Part shown: positions 20,086 to 33,339 of the stretch, in pieces
How the letters are laid out: each line of letters starts with the position of its first letter
How positions within the stretch are numbered: position 1 is the first letter of the stretch
DNA from: Erythrocercus mccallii
Taxonomy: Eukaryota; Chordata; Aves; Passeriformes; Dicruridae
Assembly: GCA_013397435.1 (NCBI GenBank)
Contig: VZRG01000273.1
Span: forward strand, 1-64,000
Length of the DNA stretch: 64,000 nt
Direction: 5' to 3'
The notes under the pieces: model-generated
Database searches by the model: none
What the model saw: only the letters and a program-made list of their open reading frames with translations
What the model was told of the DNA's origin: nothing
Program-made: the position numbers and the translations under genes

Positions 20086-22639
20086 AATATGATTGATCTG
20101 TGGCTTCATCTCTGTGCTTGTGAAAGAATATATAAGAACTGGGAGATAGGCCAGTCTGTGTTCTGGAATGGGGTGGTAAACCTCCAAATTCTTCAGTTCC
20201 TACCATTAGCAACAGAAGAGATGCCTGACAAAGTACATCAGTTTGGAAGGATTAAACAATTTGGTCTTTGCATTATGAAAAGTAAGATGCCATCTGGTCC
20301 GAGTTTGCTTCTTGTTTACAAATGCCTTAGTTTGAATGAAGAATTAAAAAAAAAAAAAAAAGGTGATATTGCTCGTTCTCCCAAGCAAACAGAAAATCCA
20401 TCTGATGATGGTCCTCCAATGTCATTTATAGATAGCCATGGACATTTTTTCAGGTAGTTCCATGTATATACATGCACTTAGCCATGCCTAAGCTTTTGTG
20501 GTGACATCATCTCCCTGAAAACATATTTTTCTTCCTTTTGATGTATTCTGTCACAGTAACATGTTTTTTCACTGCGTCACCAAATTATATTAGGACACAT
20601 GAGAGCAGCCACCCAAGCAGATGACTTCACTCTCGCCCTACTTTGATCTAGCTCAGTCATTTCTGGTGACTCAGGTGTATAAAACAATTCCCAGGAAATG
20701 GCAGAAAAAACCTGCTGTTCGCATGGGCTGTATATGCATTTGGGAATACCAACCACAGTGAACAACTGGGCAGCACAAGTTCAAGTTGCACAAAGGAAAA
20801 CACCCCAACCACAAGTTGAAAGGCCTCCTTTTTTTCCATTTTTTCATCTTAGGGGATCTAATTTGAAAATGCAACATGCAGTCAAAACATTAAAGATAAT
20901 AATGGGTCAATCTGACCCCCTTCTTGTTGTAATCAAGGAGGAAGAAAGCTTTATGTGATGAACAAACATACCTTATAGCAATGTTAAAACATTGGAAAAT
21001 CCTGGTTCACCTATTCACCTGTGATGTCAATACATTTACACACGTTTATACTCATAAATGAGAGGAAAATTTATTAAAGGAGACAGTAAATGAGTAGTAT
21101 CAGTTTCACATTTTAGTCTCTGAGCCACCTTCAGAACTAGTTGAAAAGCAAAGGTTCTGAATCTTGCATACACTAATAACATCAAAATACAAAATAAACT
21201 TGAACAATGGTGCAAATCGCATTTAATCTGTTCAGCCTGATGCAAGATGGAGGGTAGTATTAATGAGAAAGTGTCTCAGAGAGCCTCCCTCTGCAAATTG
21301 TTTAATAATCAACATTAGGTGCAGTTTAGTTGTCCTCTAAACAGAAGTGACCTGGTGTTGTACTGGAATGAAAGTTTTTATTAAACAGCTTGACTTGAAT
21401 ACAAGAAAAACCAGAATATTTTGCTTCTTTGTTTTTTCTCACTTATATCAGTTGCTCTAATGAGAGACATTGCCTTTTCTCAACATGCCTTCTCTTCTGT
21501 CTGTTTACACCAGCATGGCAACAAGAATATTACTACCATAAAATGATGTGCTATATTTCAAAAATCCAGCAGGAGAGAAAATTTTAAAAATCATTTTTCC
21601 TCCCCCTCTCTCCCCATGCTCCTCAAGCTCTTTTGTATTGACACCTTTCTCTGCCCTGCTTACAGTGAGGTTTACTTCTTCTCCAGCAATGCATTTTAGA
21701 GGCGAGTGGATCACAGTTGTGTGTTAAATCACGAACAAAACCAATCTCTCTCCCTCTCCCTCTCTCCCCCTTTCTTGTTGTCTGTCCTTTTTACTTAAAC
21801 ATAGATTCTAGGTTAATGATTCATTCTTCTAAAAGGCTGCTGTGCCTAGCAGATTATACTGTAAAATCTGCCATTCTGTTTATGTTTAAAATACAAGATT
21901 AAAGCAGTGGTCATGCTGAGGGAAATGGTTCTCACACAGAACAAGAAAGGATCAATCCACGTCTGCCGAATCCAGGCTGTTTCAGCAGAGTCTGCTGTTT
22001 TGGTGTGCTGCCAGACCCCAAAGAAATGCTGGTGAGCTTTGGAACTTCATAGCCATTCTTAGACTGAGCACAGCAAGTACCTAAAATAAGGCTTATCACA
22101 TGCTAGCGTGCCTCCGAAAGTTACAGCAGCCTAGCTGTCCCTAAGTTGCAGGGAAAGCACTTGAGAAATAAATTATTGAGTCCTAATAAGAAACGAAAAG
22201 GTTAAAGGTTTTAATAAAAATGCCTCTATGGTACCTTTGAAAGTATATGGGCTAGAATTTGCACCTGGTACTGTAGAGTCAATATCCAGGTCATGTATAG
22301 CTAAATTATCACTGGCAGTAATGCTCTTTTTTCATTCTATCATGCATTAGCATAAAGGCAAATCAGACCCAAAGTTACTTTTTGTGTGTGTGTGTGTGTT
22401 CCTACAGTGTGACTTACTCAGCAGATCAAATAAGTTGATCCATAAAAACTAGTTGTGCATGTAATGCCAGGCAGATATTAGATTGGAGACTTGTATACAC
22501 TTGAAATTTACAAAAATAGCTCATTTAAAATAATTGCTCTGAAACAGTTATTTGGGCAGAAAAGCTGTAGGGATATTTCTCAACCATTTCAGATTAGTTA
22601 TCTCAGTAAATTTCTAAGTATAGACAAGCCCTCGTGATG
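20086..22639. other. Unique noncoding sequence
   Basis: A run of 16 A occurs at 20346-20361 and a CTCTCCCTCTCCCTCTCTCC pyrimidine tract near 21747-21770, plus a short TG repeat at 22385-22399. The 122-codon plus-strand frame at 20089-20457 passes through the A run as a Lys stretch and has no domain; I do not call it a gene. Confidence 0.5.
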
Positions 22640-22990
22640 TGTCCTGCCAAATGAAGATTGTTCTATTCAATTAGCTCTCATTAAGGAAGGCAGAGAAGGG
22701 TAAAAGTAGATTCTCATTAAATATAAATTTTCATATTTATTAAGCAGAGTTGAGAATACACAAATTCAAATTCACATAGATTTTGTATTCATTAAGTGAA
22801 GCAGGCCTTCTAAAGAAGCCATAAGCCTGCTCACTGGAGACTTAAAATGTGTCTGGAAAAGGTTATTTGGTGTTTGAGGGACCCGAGCTGATGGGGACAC
22901 TGCCTTTTGGGTAAGGGTCTGAATCATGGTTATGAATTATGATTACAAATTACAATTATTTCAAGGAAAGGCCATTCTGGAAACATCCTT
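22640..22990. promoter_or_regulatory. Candidate conserved noncoding element
   Basis: Contains ATTCAATTAGCTCTCATTAAGG, CTCATTAAATATAAATTTTC and ATTATGATTACAAATTACAATT, a density of ATTA-type cores without simple repeats. The call rests on texture alone. Confidence 0.18.
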
Positions 22991-23399
22991 ATGGTTTGTT
23001 GGAGATTTTTTTTTTCTCCTCAAAATTTTTGGCTCTATTTTTAAGCAGGACATGAAGTGGCTTTAAACAAAAGCCAGTACTTTGAGGGGCAGGGAGTGAA
23101 AACACTGTCAGGTGTCAGCTTCTCCATAAAAATCAAAGCCATCTATAAAAAGATGACATCTTTTCTAACTGTGGTGTTGAAAGCAGAAGTGAGTTTAAAT
23201 ACAGCAGAAGCATGGTTTAAATAGGAAATCTAGCTTTCAGCCATCATGTTTGTGAGAAGAAAATGCTGCTGCTATTTGGTACTCAGAGTGGTCCTTGGCA
23301 GTGCTGTGTTAAAGCTGCTTTCCATCCTTGCAGTGCTGGCCATGACCTTCCCCTGTTCCAGAAAACATGTCTTAGAGAAAAAACACCTAAATTCTTTCT
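22991..23399. other. Unique noncoding sequence
   Basis: Nothing recognised beyond a short T run near 23007-23016. Confidence 0.45.
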
Positions 23400-23870
23400 A
23401 AAATCTCATGAGTAAAGAGATTGCTACACGCATATGGATTAAAAGCTAGATTGTTTATTATGCATATTTAAATCTGAATTGGACATAGATTACTATCCAG
23501 GCCAGACTAAACACTTTTAATTTCACAAACCAATGCTGGCCATACAGAGGGGGTGAAAAAAAACCTTTAATATATCCTATATCATCTTTCCCCAAATGGC
23601 TTCTATTTATCATCGAAGTACCTAATGTAACTACATATAAAACCCACAGATTTTATAGTCCAGTAATAAGTACATGCAAATTATGTTGCCATATAAACAT
23701 ACTGGCACAAAAAGATGTATAATACCTATCAGACTAGTTAGTCATTATCTTAATTACAAAAGGATTATCCCTCTAAAGGCAAGGCCATAATATAATAGGA
23801 GTTCTGAAATATGAACAATCTCTAGCTATGTTTACCATTAATTCAGACTGCACTTATATTTCCATTTCCC
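23400..23870. promoter_or_regulatory. Candidate conserved noncoding element
   Basis: Contains CTACACGCATATGGATTAAAAG, TGTTTATTATGCATATTTAAAT (a POU-type ATGCATAT word) and CATGCAAATTATG (ATGCAAAT is the exact octamer). It is AT-rich without transposon or simple repeat. The exact octamer and nearby POU-like word suggest an enhancer, but conservation is untested. Confidence 0.27.
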
Positions 23871-24399
23871 TTTTTCCACTGTTTATTTTTGTTAATGTTT
23901 ATGTGTCCCTTTGTAAGCAGCAGTATGGTACAGCATCCCATCAAATCCACCGTGAAAGCTCCAAAGAGCCATTCTAAGTATATTAATCCTCCATAAAAAT
24001 AAATAAGCTATATGAGAGAGAGCATTTCTATAAGGCTCGAGTGTTAGTACTGGCAGCTGGACCGTGAGGTGGCAAGAATGTGTGTGCCAACTTTGAGATT
24101 CATGCATGAAAAAGCTTTTTGCATTTTTTTTTCTGAGATGGGTTTTGTTGGTGATTTTTTTCCTCTCTTAGTAAAACATTTTTTCTGTAATAATGACACT
24201 GTCTTTATCCCTCTTTCAGTGGAAGTCAAAAACGTTTTCTGAAGGGTGGGCAAAAGATAAGGGCATCTGAAAGAGGTCAGGTCACACTAGAAACATGTTT
24301 CACAGTTGGGACTTTGCAAATAAAATATAGGAAAAACACCAAATATAAGTAAAACTTCATCTTTTGTTAACATTACATTTGCTCTGATGTATTTTCTGA
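23871..24399. other. Unique noncoding sequence
   Basis: Nothing recognised. Short frames on the minus strand are unsupported. Confidence 0.45.
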
Positions 24400-25130
24400 A
24401 AGCCGCCCAAGTATAACTATTTATTTTAACTAAAGTAATCAAGATTAATGTCAGCAGTTATGACACACGCTGTTTGCTAAAGAACACATAGAACAATTGC
24501 TCAAGGCAAGCTTCATTAAGAAATCAGATAAAATTAGTAAAACTGATTATATTTCAAAACTCAGCAGCGGCAGCAGCTCAAATTGCCATTCAGGAGCCTC
24601 CAATTAACACAATTGGTCTTGTTCACAATCAGCTTTGTAATCTCATTAGCCTATTATATTTTAATCATTGGGATAACTGCACAACAAAACTTATTTTATT
24701 TTTGCACTGACTGCTGATGGCATAAGTGACCAGGCAACTTTTTCTTTCTCTTTTGCGTTCCCTTCTTTTTTATCCCCCCATCCAGAGAACAATTCAGACC
24801 CCTTAGAGCATTATCCTGGTTACAGATTATTACCATACACTCTGTCAGAGCTAGGGAATGCTGACAGCAGGCATCTAATTTGGCATTAATTGGCAGGGGA
24901 CTAATTGCATAACTGACATTGCTAGTGAAACTTGGAGAATGTAAGGTGGGGACGGTGTAAAGTATCAGAACAGAGAGAGAAAGAGAGGGGAGAAAGAGCA
25001 AACAAACGCCTGCAGACAGCTCTGTGGACACACACATATAACTCATTTGCCTCCTTGGTGTGCTGCCTTGTTTCGTAAATGTGTTCCAGAGATATTGGCC
25101 CTTGTAAAAACACAAAGTCTTTCTGTCCTT
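24400..25130. promoter_or_regulatory. Candidate conserved noncoding block
   Basis: A long block of non-repetitive sequence with many ATTA/CAATTA words: CTCCAATTAACACAATTGG, TAATCTCATTAGCC, TTTTAATCATTGGG, TCTAATTTGGCATTAATTGGC, GGGGACTAATTGCATAAC. A short purine tract (GAGAGAGAAAGAGAGGGGAG) lies at 24974-24993. The repeated CAATTA/TTAATTG words at irregular spacing resemble a homeodomain-responsive enhancer. The 139-codon minus-strand frame over 24696-25115 has no domain and is not called. Confidence 0.33.
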
Positions 25131-28020
25131 TAGGTACTGGCAGTCTGCAAATGCCTACAATACCAGTGTTTCATTGATATTGAGTATTGCCTGCTGCAAT
25201 GAGATTATGTTCTATTGATGGGAACTGGGGTGTAACATAGCCATCTACAGAAAGCAATAGGTTGCCCTATTTTCAAGCTGAAAATGCTATGTATTTTATG
25301 AACTGCCTCTATCTTGCACACCAGGGATGTCTCTGTGGCTAAAGCCATAATAGGATTTTCCTAAATGATACAGAAATACAAATATTCTGACTGAGCACTT
25401 TTCTGGGCTCGTCTTATTTACCAGCAAGCTTTGATACAGTATTTTGCTTCCATCTTTTAAAGGACATTTTCAATTTCCCATTTCCCTTATGAGTGCTTCC
25501 TGTAAAGGTGTCAATAACCACTAATTGCGTTCTGCTTGGCCAGTCTGCAAATCAAAACAGCAGAGGCAGCAAGCCAATATGCATTCAAATCCCGTTACTT
25601 GGCTACCTCATTCTCAACTGGAAAGATATGAGAAGGCAAACATTCACACAATTGTATGCTGGGAAATTTGGAGTAGCTCCTGTGATCTCCAAAGATACCT
25701 GTGAGGCTGTCGTTAATTCTCAGACTTTTATTTTAAGAGAGTTACCTATGGGGATATTTTGGTGTTGTTTCTTTTATCTTCAGTCCAGAAAATGGCATGT
25801 CTTAGGTCAGAGAAAATGTAAAAGGAAATAACTCTGAGGAAAGAGATCAGTATATGCAATAGCTAAATTAGGAGCTTGCTCTCACAGGCAGGCAGGCCAG
25901 ACACAACAGGGAGATTTCATTGTTTTGGTGGCCTAAGCAAGGGGTAGGTGGAATTTAGCTGTGCTGAATATCATACAGTGAAGCAAGCCATTGATTTGAT
26001 TATTTTTGCTCTTCTTTCACGACTTATATGTCAGCAGAGTGTTGATTTTCTTAAATCAATTCATCATGCCAAAGTGTTGGCTGCTTAATTTCAGCTTGTA
26101 ATATTCAGCCTGGAGTTTGGTTGAGAGTAGTCAGTTGTCAGTATTTGCTTCTGCAGTTCAAATCACTTTGATTTCAATGTTATGAAAGTCAATTTCCTTT
26201 CCTGGTTTGCAGAATGAGCTGCCCACCAAAAGAAGTTCCAAAAAAAACTTTTCACAGGTATTTTTTTCAATTTCACTTAAAATCTTAATCTTAGGCTAAA
26301 ATTTCCACCAGAGAAATTCATACACAGAGAAAACTCTTACAGGAAGGCTGTCCAGAGGTGCTGAGACAGCCAGCTCAGGTTGACTGAAAGCACCAAGTGT
26401 CTGTGTATGGGACAATCCATTTCCAAGCCTGTTTTGTTCTGTTCTGACACAGTGGAAGGAGAGGTGGTATCTCTTGTGTGTCTCTCACCAGAGCCCATTC
26501 TGAACCACACTTAACTTGGCTGTTAGGGGGCCGCAGGTTTTATATTTCTGGTGATGGTAGGAATGACCCTTCCTGATGATGCTGGGGGATTTGTTGAGTC
26601 ACAGGCTTTTAGTCTTGTAACTGTGGATCCAAAAGCAGCAATTTGTCCCTCTTCCACAAAGCATGTGAGCAGATGCTTGGTAGGATGATAAATTAGCATT
26701 GAGAGAGCATGGGAGGATAGGACATCTTTCCTTTCATCTGCTAGCTAGCATATCTGACTGTGTTTATAGCAATCAGAAGTTTAGAAAAGATTAAAAGGTT
26801 ATTCCACCATCTTTTGGGGGGCAATACTTTGAAGAGATGATGGATTTTGCCATCATTTTTCCTAAATAACTTCCACTGTTGTTTTTTTGTTTAGCAATCA
26901 ACTTGTCACCTTCTACCTTATACTGCTAGTTTTCTATGACAGACATAAAATACACTTAATTTCTGTGAAAGACATAAAACACACGCTGGACAAACTATGG
27001 ATATGATGCTCATGTTCAAACTATAAAATGCTAGGAGGGGAGTATAAAAATACCAGCTCAAGTTGCTGCTTACCACTAAGTGTCCTACAGTGGCACAAAT
27101 GGCTAAGGTAAGTCAAGTCAGGCACCACTGTGAGGTATCCAGCTATGTTTCTTTTGTTGTCACAACAGACTGTTGTCTCCTTTCTTCATACTGTCTTTTG
27201 CCTAGTTCTTTGAATGAAAGCAGGCTTCAAAGGGCACAGATCTCTAGAGTGATGTGCCTAAACATATTTGATGTATCTGCTTCTCCCTATTCCCTGAGTG
27301 TTCTGCCTTATCACTTCTTCGCACAAGTCAGTTAGTGAGGAATCCTGCTTTCCTGTAAAGGTTTGCTGGGGTGGGAGCAGAGGCCAGCTCATTCTTACTA
27401 TCAAGTAGTGCTGTGGTAGGTAGATATTGCAGAATGTCAGCCAAAAATCCTGGTATTGTTTAATGCTGTAAGTCATGGTTTCTGCAGCTGCTGGCTTACT
27501 AGTGTATTTTGTTCACCAAGCATATTTTGCATGAGTTGCAAAGGTGATGCTATCAGTGGTAGTATGTGGACTCATGGCAGAAATGTACAGGCAGCAGCAG
27601 AGCACCAGTACAGCAGAAAGAGGTGAGGAATGAAAGTTATTCTGATGTTTTAATGGAGTTGAATTCTGCTTCAGAATCTGTGACTGAGCATTTCTGACCT
27701 GTAAAGGAGAGCTTCTTCTCCTGTCATGCATGGTGACTGTACCCTTATTTCTTCCCTTGGTCTCGAGGCTTAACCCTGTAGGCTTCAGCACTGTGTGGAG
27801 AAAGCTGCTTGTCACCAGCTGCAGTCAGAGTCCATGTGAATATTCTCCCTCATTGCACCTGCAAGGTATATTGGTATGAGGCTAAGCTGTCACCTCTCAC
27901 ACCCATGAGATGAGCAAGCTACTCTCAGGCAACAGACTGAAGTATTTGAAGCTGTGGTAGTGCTTCCATACATACACACCTGGCCAGCTGGAAGAGATCT
28001 GTGTCATCTTCATGGGAAAC
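25131..28020. other. Unique noncoding sequence
   Basis: No gene recognised. A 28-bp-offset short duplication, GACATAAAATACAC at 26942-26955 and GACATAAAACACAC at 26970-26983, is the only internal repeat noted. Frames of 60-112 codons lack motifs. Confidence 0.5.
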
Positions 28021-28036
28021 CCCACTATGATGTGAT

Positions 28037-28068
28037 GTCACTGTGTCACTGTGTCACCTGTCACTGTG
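28037..28068. repeat. Short TGTCAC tandem array
   Basis: GTCACTGTGTCACTGTGTCACC followed by TGTCACTGTG gives four GTCAC words at 8-9 bp spacing. It is a small imperfect octamer array. Confidence 0.6.
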
Positions 28069-31000
28069 GGTTTGAGTGTTAAAATACATTCAGTATTTAG
28101 GGATTTTCATAAGAAAAGATTCATGGCAATTGTGAAAGGTTGGTGTAGCTTTATAAAAGTATCTAAAGACAATCATTTAAGAAATGGCTTTTTCCTTCAC
28201 AATTGAGACAGAGATATATTAATTTATTTCTTTGCCCTTTACTGAGGTGGTTCACGTTTTCTTTATATGAGGTTCTTTGCAGCACTAGCCAGCCATTTTA
28301 AGCCTGGGAACACAGCTAGCTGCATCTCATGGCCAAGCTGGATTTTAAAATGCCTACACCTTGGTAGAATCATCAGGTTTCTCCCCTACAGAGAAGCTTC
28401 TCTGCTCAGACCTCTCTGCTGGTTGGGTACCATGTGCCCTGCAGCCACGTGTGTCATCTCCTCTGCATGCCTCGTTCTCCTTTCGCTGTTCTTTTGCTTC
28501 TGCCATTTCCCAGTCTTTTTCACTACTGGTCTGGGCACACAATGGCTCTGGAAGACCATAAGCAAAGCAAATTAAAATGATGTGCCTTGGATTTTGCACC
28601 AGCGGGCCTCAGTTCAGTTTCAGAAGTTCATTGTTATTCTTTTGGTATGATAGCGACTCCCTCAGCAGCTCAGACAGCAGCAGCAGATGGGCCTAAGAGT
28701 TATGTTTCTGAGTCTGCCTGCCCCTCCTTGCTCTTCCTGTCTGTCTGAGTGCTCACATTTTGTGCTGTAAAATCACACAGCGTGTATCCTGACACCACCC
28801 CCAGCAGCAACAACAGAAAAACCCTGGGACCCACAGAAAATGTATCTGTGGGACCAAAAGCTATCTCAGGATCCCAGGATCCTGCTTTCTGCGGTCCCAG
28901 GTTGCATTCCCTAGTTAAGCACCATCAATATCAATACTTAATGGTATTCTCTAAGCTCAGGCAGTGAAGAAAATAGGGTTGTTATCTATCAAAGCACATT
29001 TTAGTTTTTGACAAGTAAAAAGCAGCATGGGGAATGCAGTAAGTCTGAAATGAAAGCCTAAAAGAAAACTCATATAACATCTGGTGTCATTTATCCCCTG
29101 TTGGCCTTCCATAGTGTGATATGATGAGCTTGTTCTGATTTAAGATCAGATGATTTGGTTTGAAAGAGGGGAGTGGGGGATGCAGGCAGTCTGGCAGCAA
29201 ATTGGGATACAAAATCTGCTCAAATAATTGGAAACACGACAGATTTTCCTTAACTGATGCCAGTGGCATCTTAGTTTATCCATCTCTCTCAGTTGAATTT
29301 GTTAAGTGCATTATCTTATTGGTTTTAAAGTTTTCATCTCACTTATTTGCAGGGGAAAATGTGAGCAAATCAGTCATGATGGATTGCCTAATTTTCTGGG
29401 CTGAATAAACCAGTTTTATAAGACTGTTGATTCCTGGGTTATTAGTTAATAGAAACATTTATCAATTTCTTTATAGAGAAGGGGAAAAAAACTTTAACCA
29501 ATGATTGCATTTTAAAACTTTCATTAATGTTTCCACATAATGCTTAGTGTTGGACATGAATATGGTAATCACAGATTTAAGGTTGGCTTGAAGCAAATTT
29601 TTTTCTGTCCTTCCTCTCTTCTTTTTTTTCTGTAGAAATTAGGAAAAAAAAGTCAAGCAAAAGGATGTCATTAGATTGGTAATTATGTTGGGTGTTCTTT
29701 GATCAAGAAAAGGGGCAGAGGAAGAGGAAGATCATTTCCTAGCAAGCAAATGCAATGCCTGTATCTATTACCAATTTTCTCTACATAAACAGGGCCTGAT
29801 TCTGTGAGCTTGAACCCTTACGACTTATCAGTCTCTGTCTTCGTCTTCTTCTTGACTCAAGTGTCAGCTGGATGTTAACCCTCACTTCTGTGTGGCTTAA
29901 GCATAACATTAAAGTTGTGCCTAAAAGTATTCCATGAAGCCTTTTAGGTACTTTCAGGTATCTAAATTCATACACCAGTTTTTGTGTGGTTCACAATTGA
30001 AACTCTTAAAACGTTGGTTTGGTGATAGAGATCCATCTATGTAGTGACCTTATTAAAAAAACCAAAAACCAAAACACTTCCTATTGAGAAAAACTCTCCC
30101 TTCAGTCTTACTGAAGTGTTGTCAATACTTGGTTTAAATGCAATGTCTGTAAGCAGATGAAGACCCAGTGGGCAATATAGTCAGTGTACTGCATTAGATG
30201 TGGCACTATACACTGCCCCAGCTGATGCTCAGAGGGACAAAAAGACGTCCTCTTGCTCTCATGGAGGTGCAGCTTGCCCTCACCCAGGGTATAGCTGTGC
30301 CTGTTACCTGCACATTATAAAGCCCTTTGCATAAAAGGCCTTAATATAACTAAGAATCTTTGCACATTGATCAAACCGAAGTATCATTTAAAAAGACATC
30401 AAGTTCAGAGCAAGAATACATCATGTGTGGACTGGTGAATAATGAACTCATGTTCTAAATGAGATGCAGGATGTCCATTAAATTTTTTTAACACGTCTAT
30501 TTCCATTTCCATCTCCTTTTTAACATCTCCGATACCTGTGTTGAGCGGTGGTTCCAGAAGTGCAAAAGACACTTCCTTCAGAATAAGAATGAAGGGAGTT
30601 AAAAAACTTTTATGCAAGTAGACTTTGCTGTGAAATGTTATCTTTTGTTAGTTCAAAGGTTTCTGAAGATATAAATTCTTCACAACTGCCCTGAGGTACT
30701 GAGAATGTAAATTGAATACTTTACAATTTGTAGACTGTTCCTGCAGTAATGTGTATCTCCTCTGTGAGTGAGTGTTTAGGGATTTTTCAATTACTGTAGT
30801 CTGAAAACTCTCTGAGATTCTTTAGGGCAGAAAAAGGCTTCCTTCTCGAAGTTGAGTCACTGATGTTCAAATTAGCTGCCAAAAGCATTCTAATGATCTG
30901 TGTTCCAGATTTTGCTAAACAGGGAAAAAAAAATGGCCCATTTCACCAGGGGAAAGAAAAAAAAACCACCCCAAGCCTTTCCTTCCCCACCAGAAGTATT

Positions 31001-31888
31001 CGAAGGTTAGGCATTTTGCCAGGGTCAAGAGTGGGATGAATTGTTGACAATAAGTACACCTTGTTCGATAGGTCAAGGTCATTTTTAAGGGATTCAAATG
31101 AACTTCTTTATATTTCCAGGGTTGTAGCATATGTGTGGCCTCCAGGCTCACCATGTTGTTTAACAGCTTTTGTGAAGCTGTAAGTTAAATGATAAATTGG
31201 TTGAATATGTCTTTAAATCCATTAAAGTCCATTCCAAAACTGTATATTCTTACACTTTTATATACTGTGATCAAATGTACTTTACAGAGCATAGTACAAA
31301 TGGTCAGAAATACCAGCATTATGCCAGCTGATTATGATTTAGCAGTGTTTACCATAGACTACTCTTGCCACAGTTTATGGCTACTAAGGTCAATAACTAA
31401 TACAATTTAACAGCTATTGCATTTCTAACAAATAAAAGATACCAGCGTATTTCTAAATGCAGCGTGCATCAAAAATAGTGCAGTTAAAAACACTGGGGGT
31501 GATAGAAGTCTATAATATTAAGTAACTCATTAGGACATCATGAGGATCTGTGGCAGCCAGCAGCAGTGACCATCCTGATCCCTCTGACTGTCCAGGGTTG
31601 AGCTGCTTGCTGGCTTGAGTACAGGTGGGTGAGTGATCTACCACACCAGGCTGCATCATCTGTGGGATGTTTCCTAAATCTATGCATTGGTCATTTATTT
31701 CCAGATGCAGCAACTCTGTACTTAGTCTCCAGATGAGTTGACGCACTTCATTTGCCAAGATTTGGATTGCTCATGTAGTTTCTGGACAGGGATTGGTCAT
31801 TTGGAGCCACTTCTGACACAGAAAGTGGGGAACGTTCTCTGAAATTAGAAGGCAACAGATTAAAGTGTGAAGAGAGGGAGTGTTGCTT
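28069..31888. other. Unique noncoding sequence, nothing recognised
   Basis: About 3.8 kb of unique sequence. A small perfect palindrome CAGGATCCTG lies near 28873-28882 next to a direct AGGATCC copy. Frames of up to 102 codons (28267-28575) have no domain and no supporting context. Confidence 0.5.
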
Positions 31889-32136
31889 AGAATCATAAAA
31901 TCCTTTAGGTTGGAAAAGATCTCTAAGATCATGGAATCAAATCGTTCACCCAGCACTGCCAAGTCACCACTTAGCCATGTCCCTCAGTGTTACATCCACA
32001 CATCTTTTAAATATCACCAGGACCCAACCACTCCCCTGGGAAGCCTTTTCCAATGCTTGACAACCCTTTCCTTGAAGAATTTTTTTTCCTAATATCCAAT
32101 CTAAATGTCACCTGGCTCAATTTGAGGCCATCTTGC
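31889..32136 (-). mobile_element. CR1 LINE 3' end fragment, minus strand
   Basis: The left end AGAATCATAAAATCCTTTAGG is a decayed CR1 3' tail. The body keeps the order of landmarks seen in the copy at 4510-4872: ATCCACACATCTTTTAAA, then CCCTGGGAAGCC, then TTTCCTAATATCCAATCTAA, then TTTGAGGCCAT. The match stops shortly after that, so only about 250 bp remain. More indels and altered words than in the other copies suggest an older insertion. No usable ORF2 remains. Confidence 0.88.
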
Positions 32137-33339
32137 ATGGCACAAGTGGTAACTGATGGAATTCATTGCCCCCAAGTTACATGTGTGAGAACATTCCAGT
32201 TCTGAGAGCTGGAAAGGGAGAACTGGGAAAAACTCAGTTGTATTTGAAAACTATTTAATTTCTGTAGCCTTCAGAATGTTCCGCCTTAACCAGACTTTGT
32301 TTGAAAACATTTAGTGAATATTGCCAGTCACTCTCGTCTCAAGGTTTTTTCCTGCCCCAGAGACTGTTGCTCTCTGGCTTGTGTTCTCTGTTCACAAGCC
32401 TTGTTTTAATTCAGATTCTACCTATTACAATCCAAAGATTCACCCTTTCCTATTTCATTACTCCCTATCCACCAGTACTAATTTGTTCCGCTGCACGCTT
32501 TACTATTTAGCTTTGTGAGACTTTCTAGTTATCCCAGAGACTTTGCAGACATTTAAATTATGCAAAATGTGTATGCTTTTAAAACAAAAAGTACACAGCC
32601 TGCCAGTTTATGAAATGGTGTTATTGTAAATGAGACCCACGTCTTTGCAGTGTATAAATTCAGTTCACAGTCACTGGTGAACTTCTCTTCCCTGCCTCCA
32701 GCTCTGCCAGCGGCCCCTTTCTGCACCCTCAGTGGGCTGGCGTGTTTGTGGCCATGCTGAATGTGACATCCAGTCCTCTCTGCAGATCTGCCCAGGGTCA
32801 AAAGTCCTGCAGCGTGCTCTTCATAGACCATCTGCACTATGCCTGGCTTTCAAGAGCGTGATCCACAGGGAGGAGATTTCTCTGCACAGGAATTCTTCAT
32901 AGGATACAATGAATGCATAATTAAAGAAGATTTTAATGCAAGGAAGTAACAGAAACATAACTTTGGCCATCCTATCAGAGCTTAGGCACACCAGAAGCTT
33001 TGCTGTGACTTTGAAGAAAAAGGAGTCACAACTGATAAACCTTCCTTAGCTGATCACTTCTTAAACAAACTCCTGTGATAATTCCCCATTGATAATGTGG
33101 GAAACAGGGAAATAAGGACACTGACAATGAGGTTATATTTCACAGTTAAACCCCGTGAGACCCAGGAAATAAAGAGTCAAGAGCGGTTTGGTGAACACAC
33201 AGCAGCCACAAGAGTATTTTCCACAGGGCTTATTTGCAACCCAACTTTTTAACCCTGGGTCTTTGCCTTTTCTCCAGCAGTATTTAGTTGCCCAACTAGG
33301 ATAAACTGAGTAACTGGGCCAGATTACGCAGTTTGATGT
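32137..33339. other. Unique noncoding sequence
   Basis: No gene or repeat recognised. A 94-codon minus-strand frame at 32553-32837 has no domain that I know. Confidence 0.5.

Noticed and set aside
20346..20361. A16 run as a possible tail of a processed pseudogene (also 18329-18344, 34418-34433 and 53396-53415)
   Set aside because: No gene-like sequence precedes any of them and no flanking target duplications were seen; plain low-complexity DNA fits better.
21747..21770. CCC-rich pyrimidine tract as a third G-quadruplex motif
   Set aside because: Only three C runs of suitable length are within loop range, so the four-run rule is not met.
24060..24075. GACCGTGAGGTGGCAAG as a CTCF site
   Set aside because: Only about ten of thirteen core positions fit and central bases disagree; too weak to report as a site.
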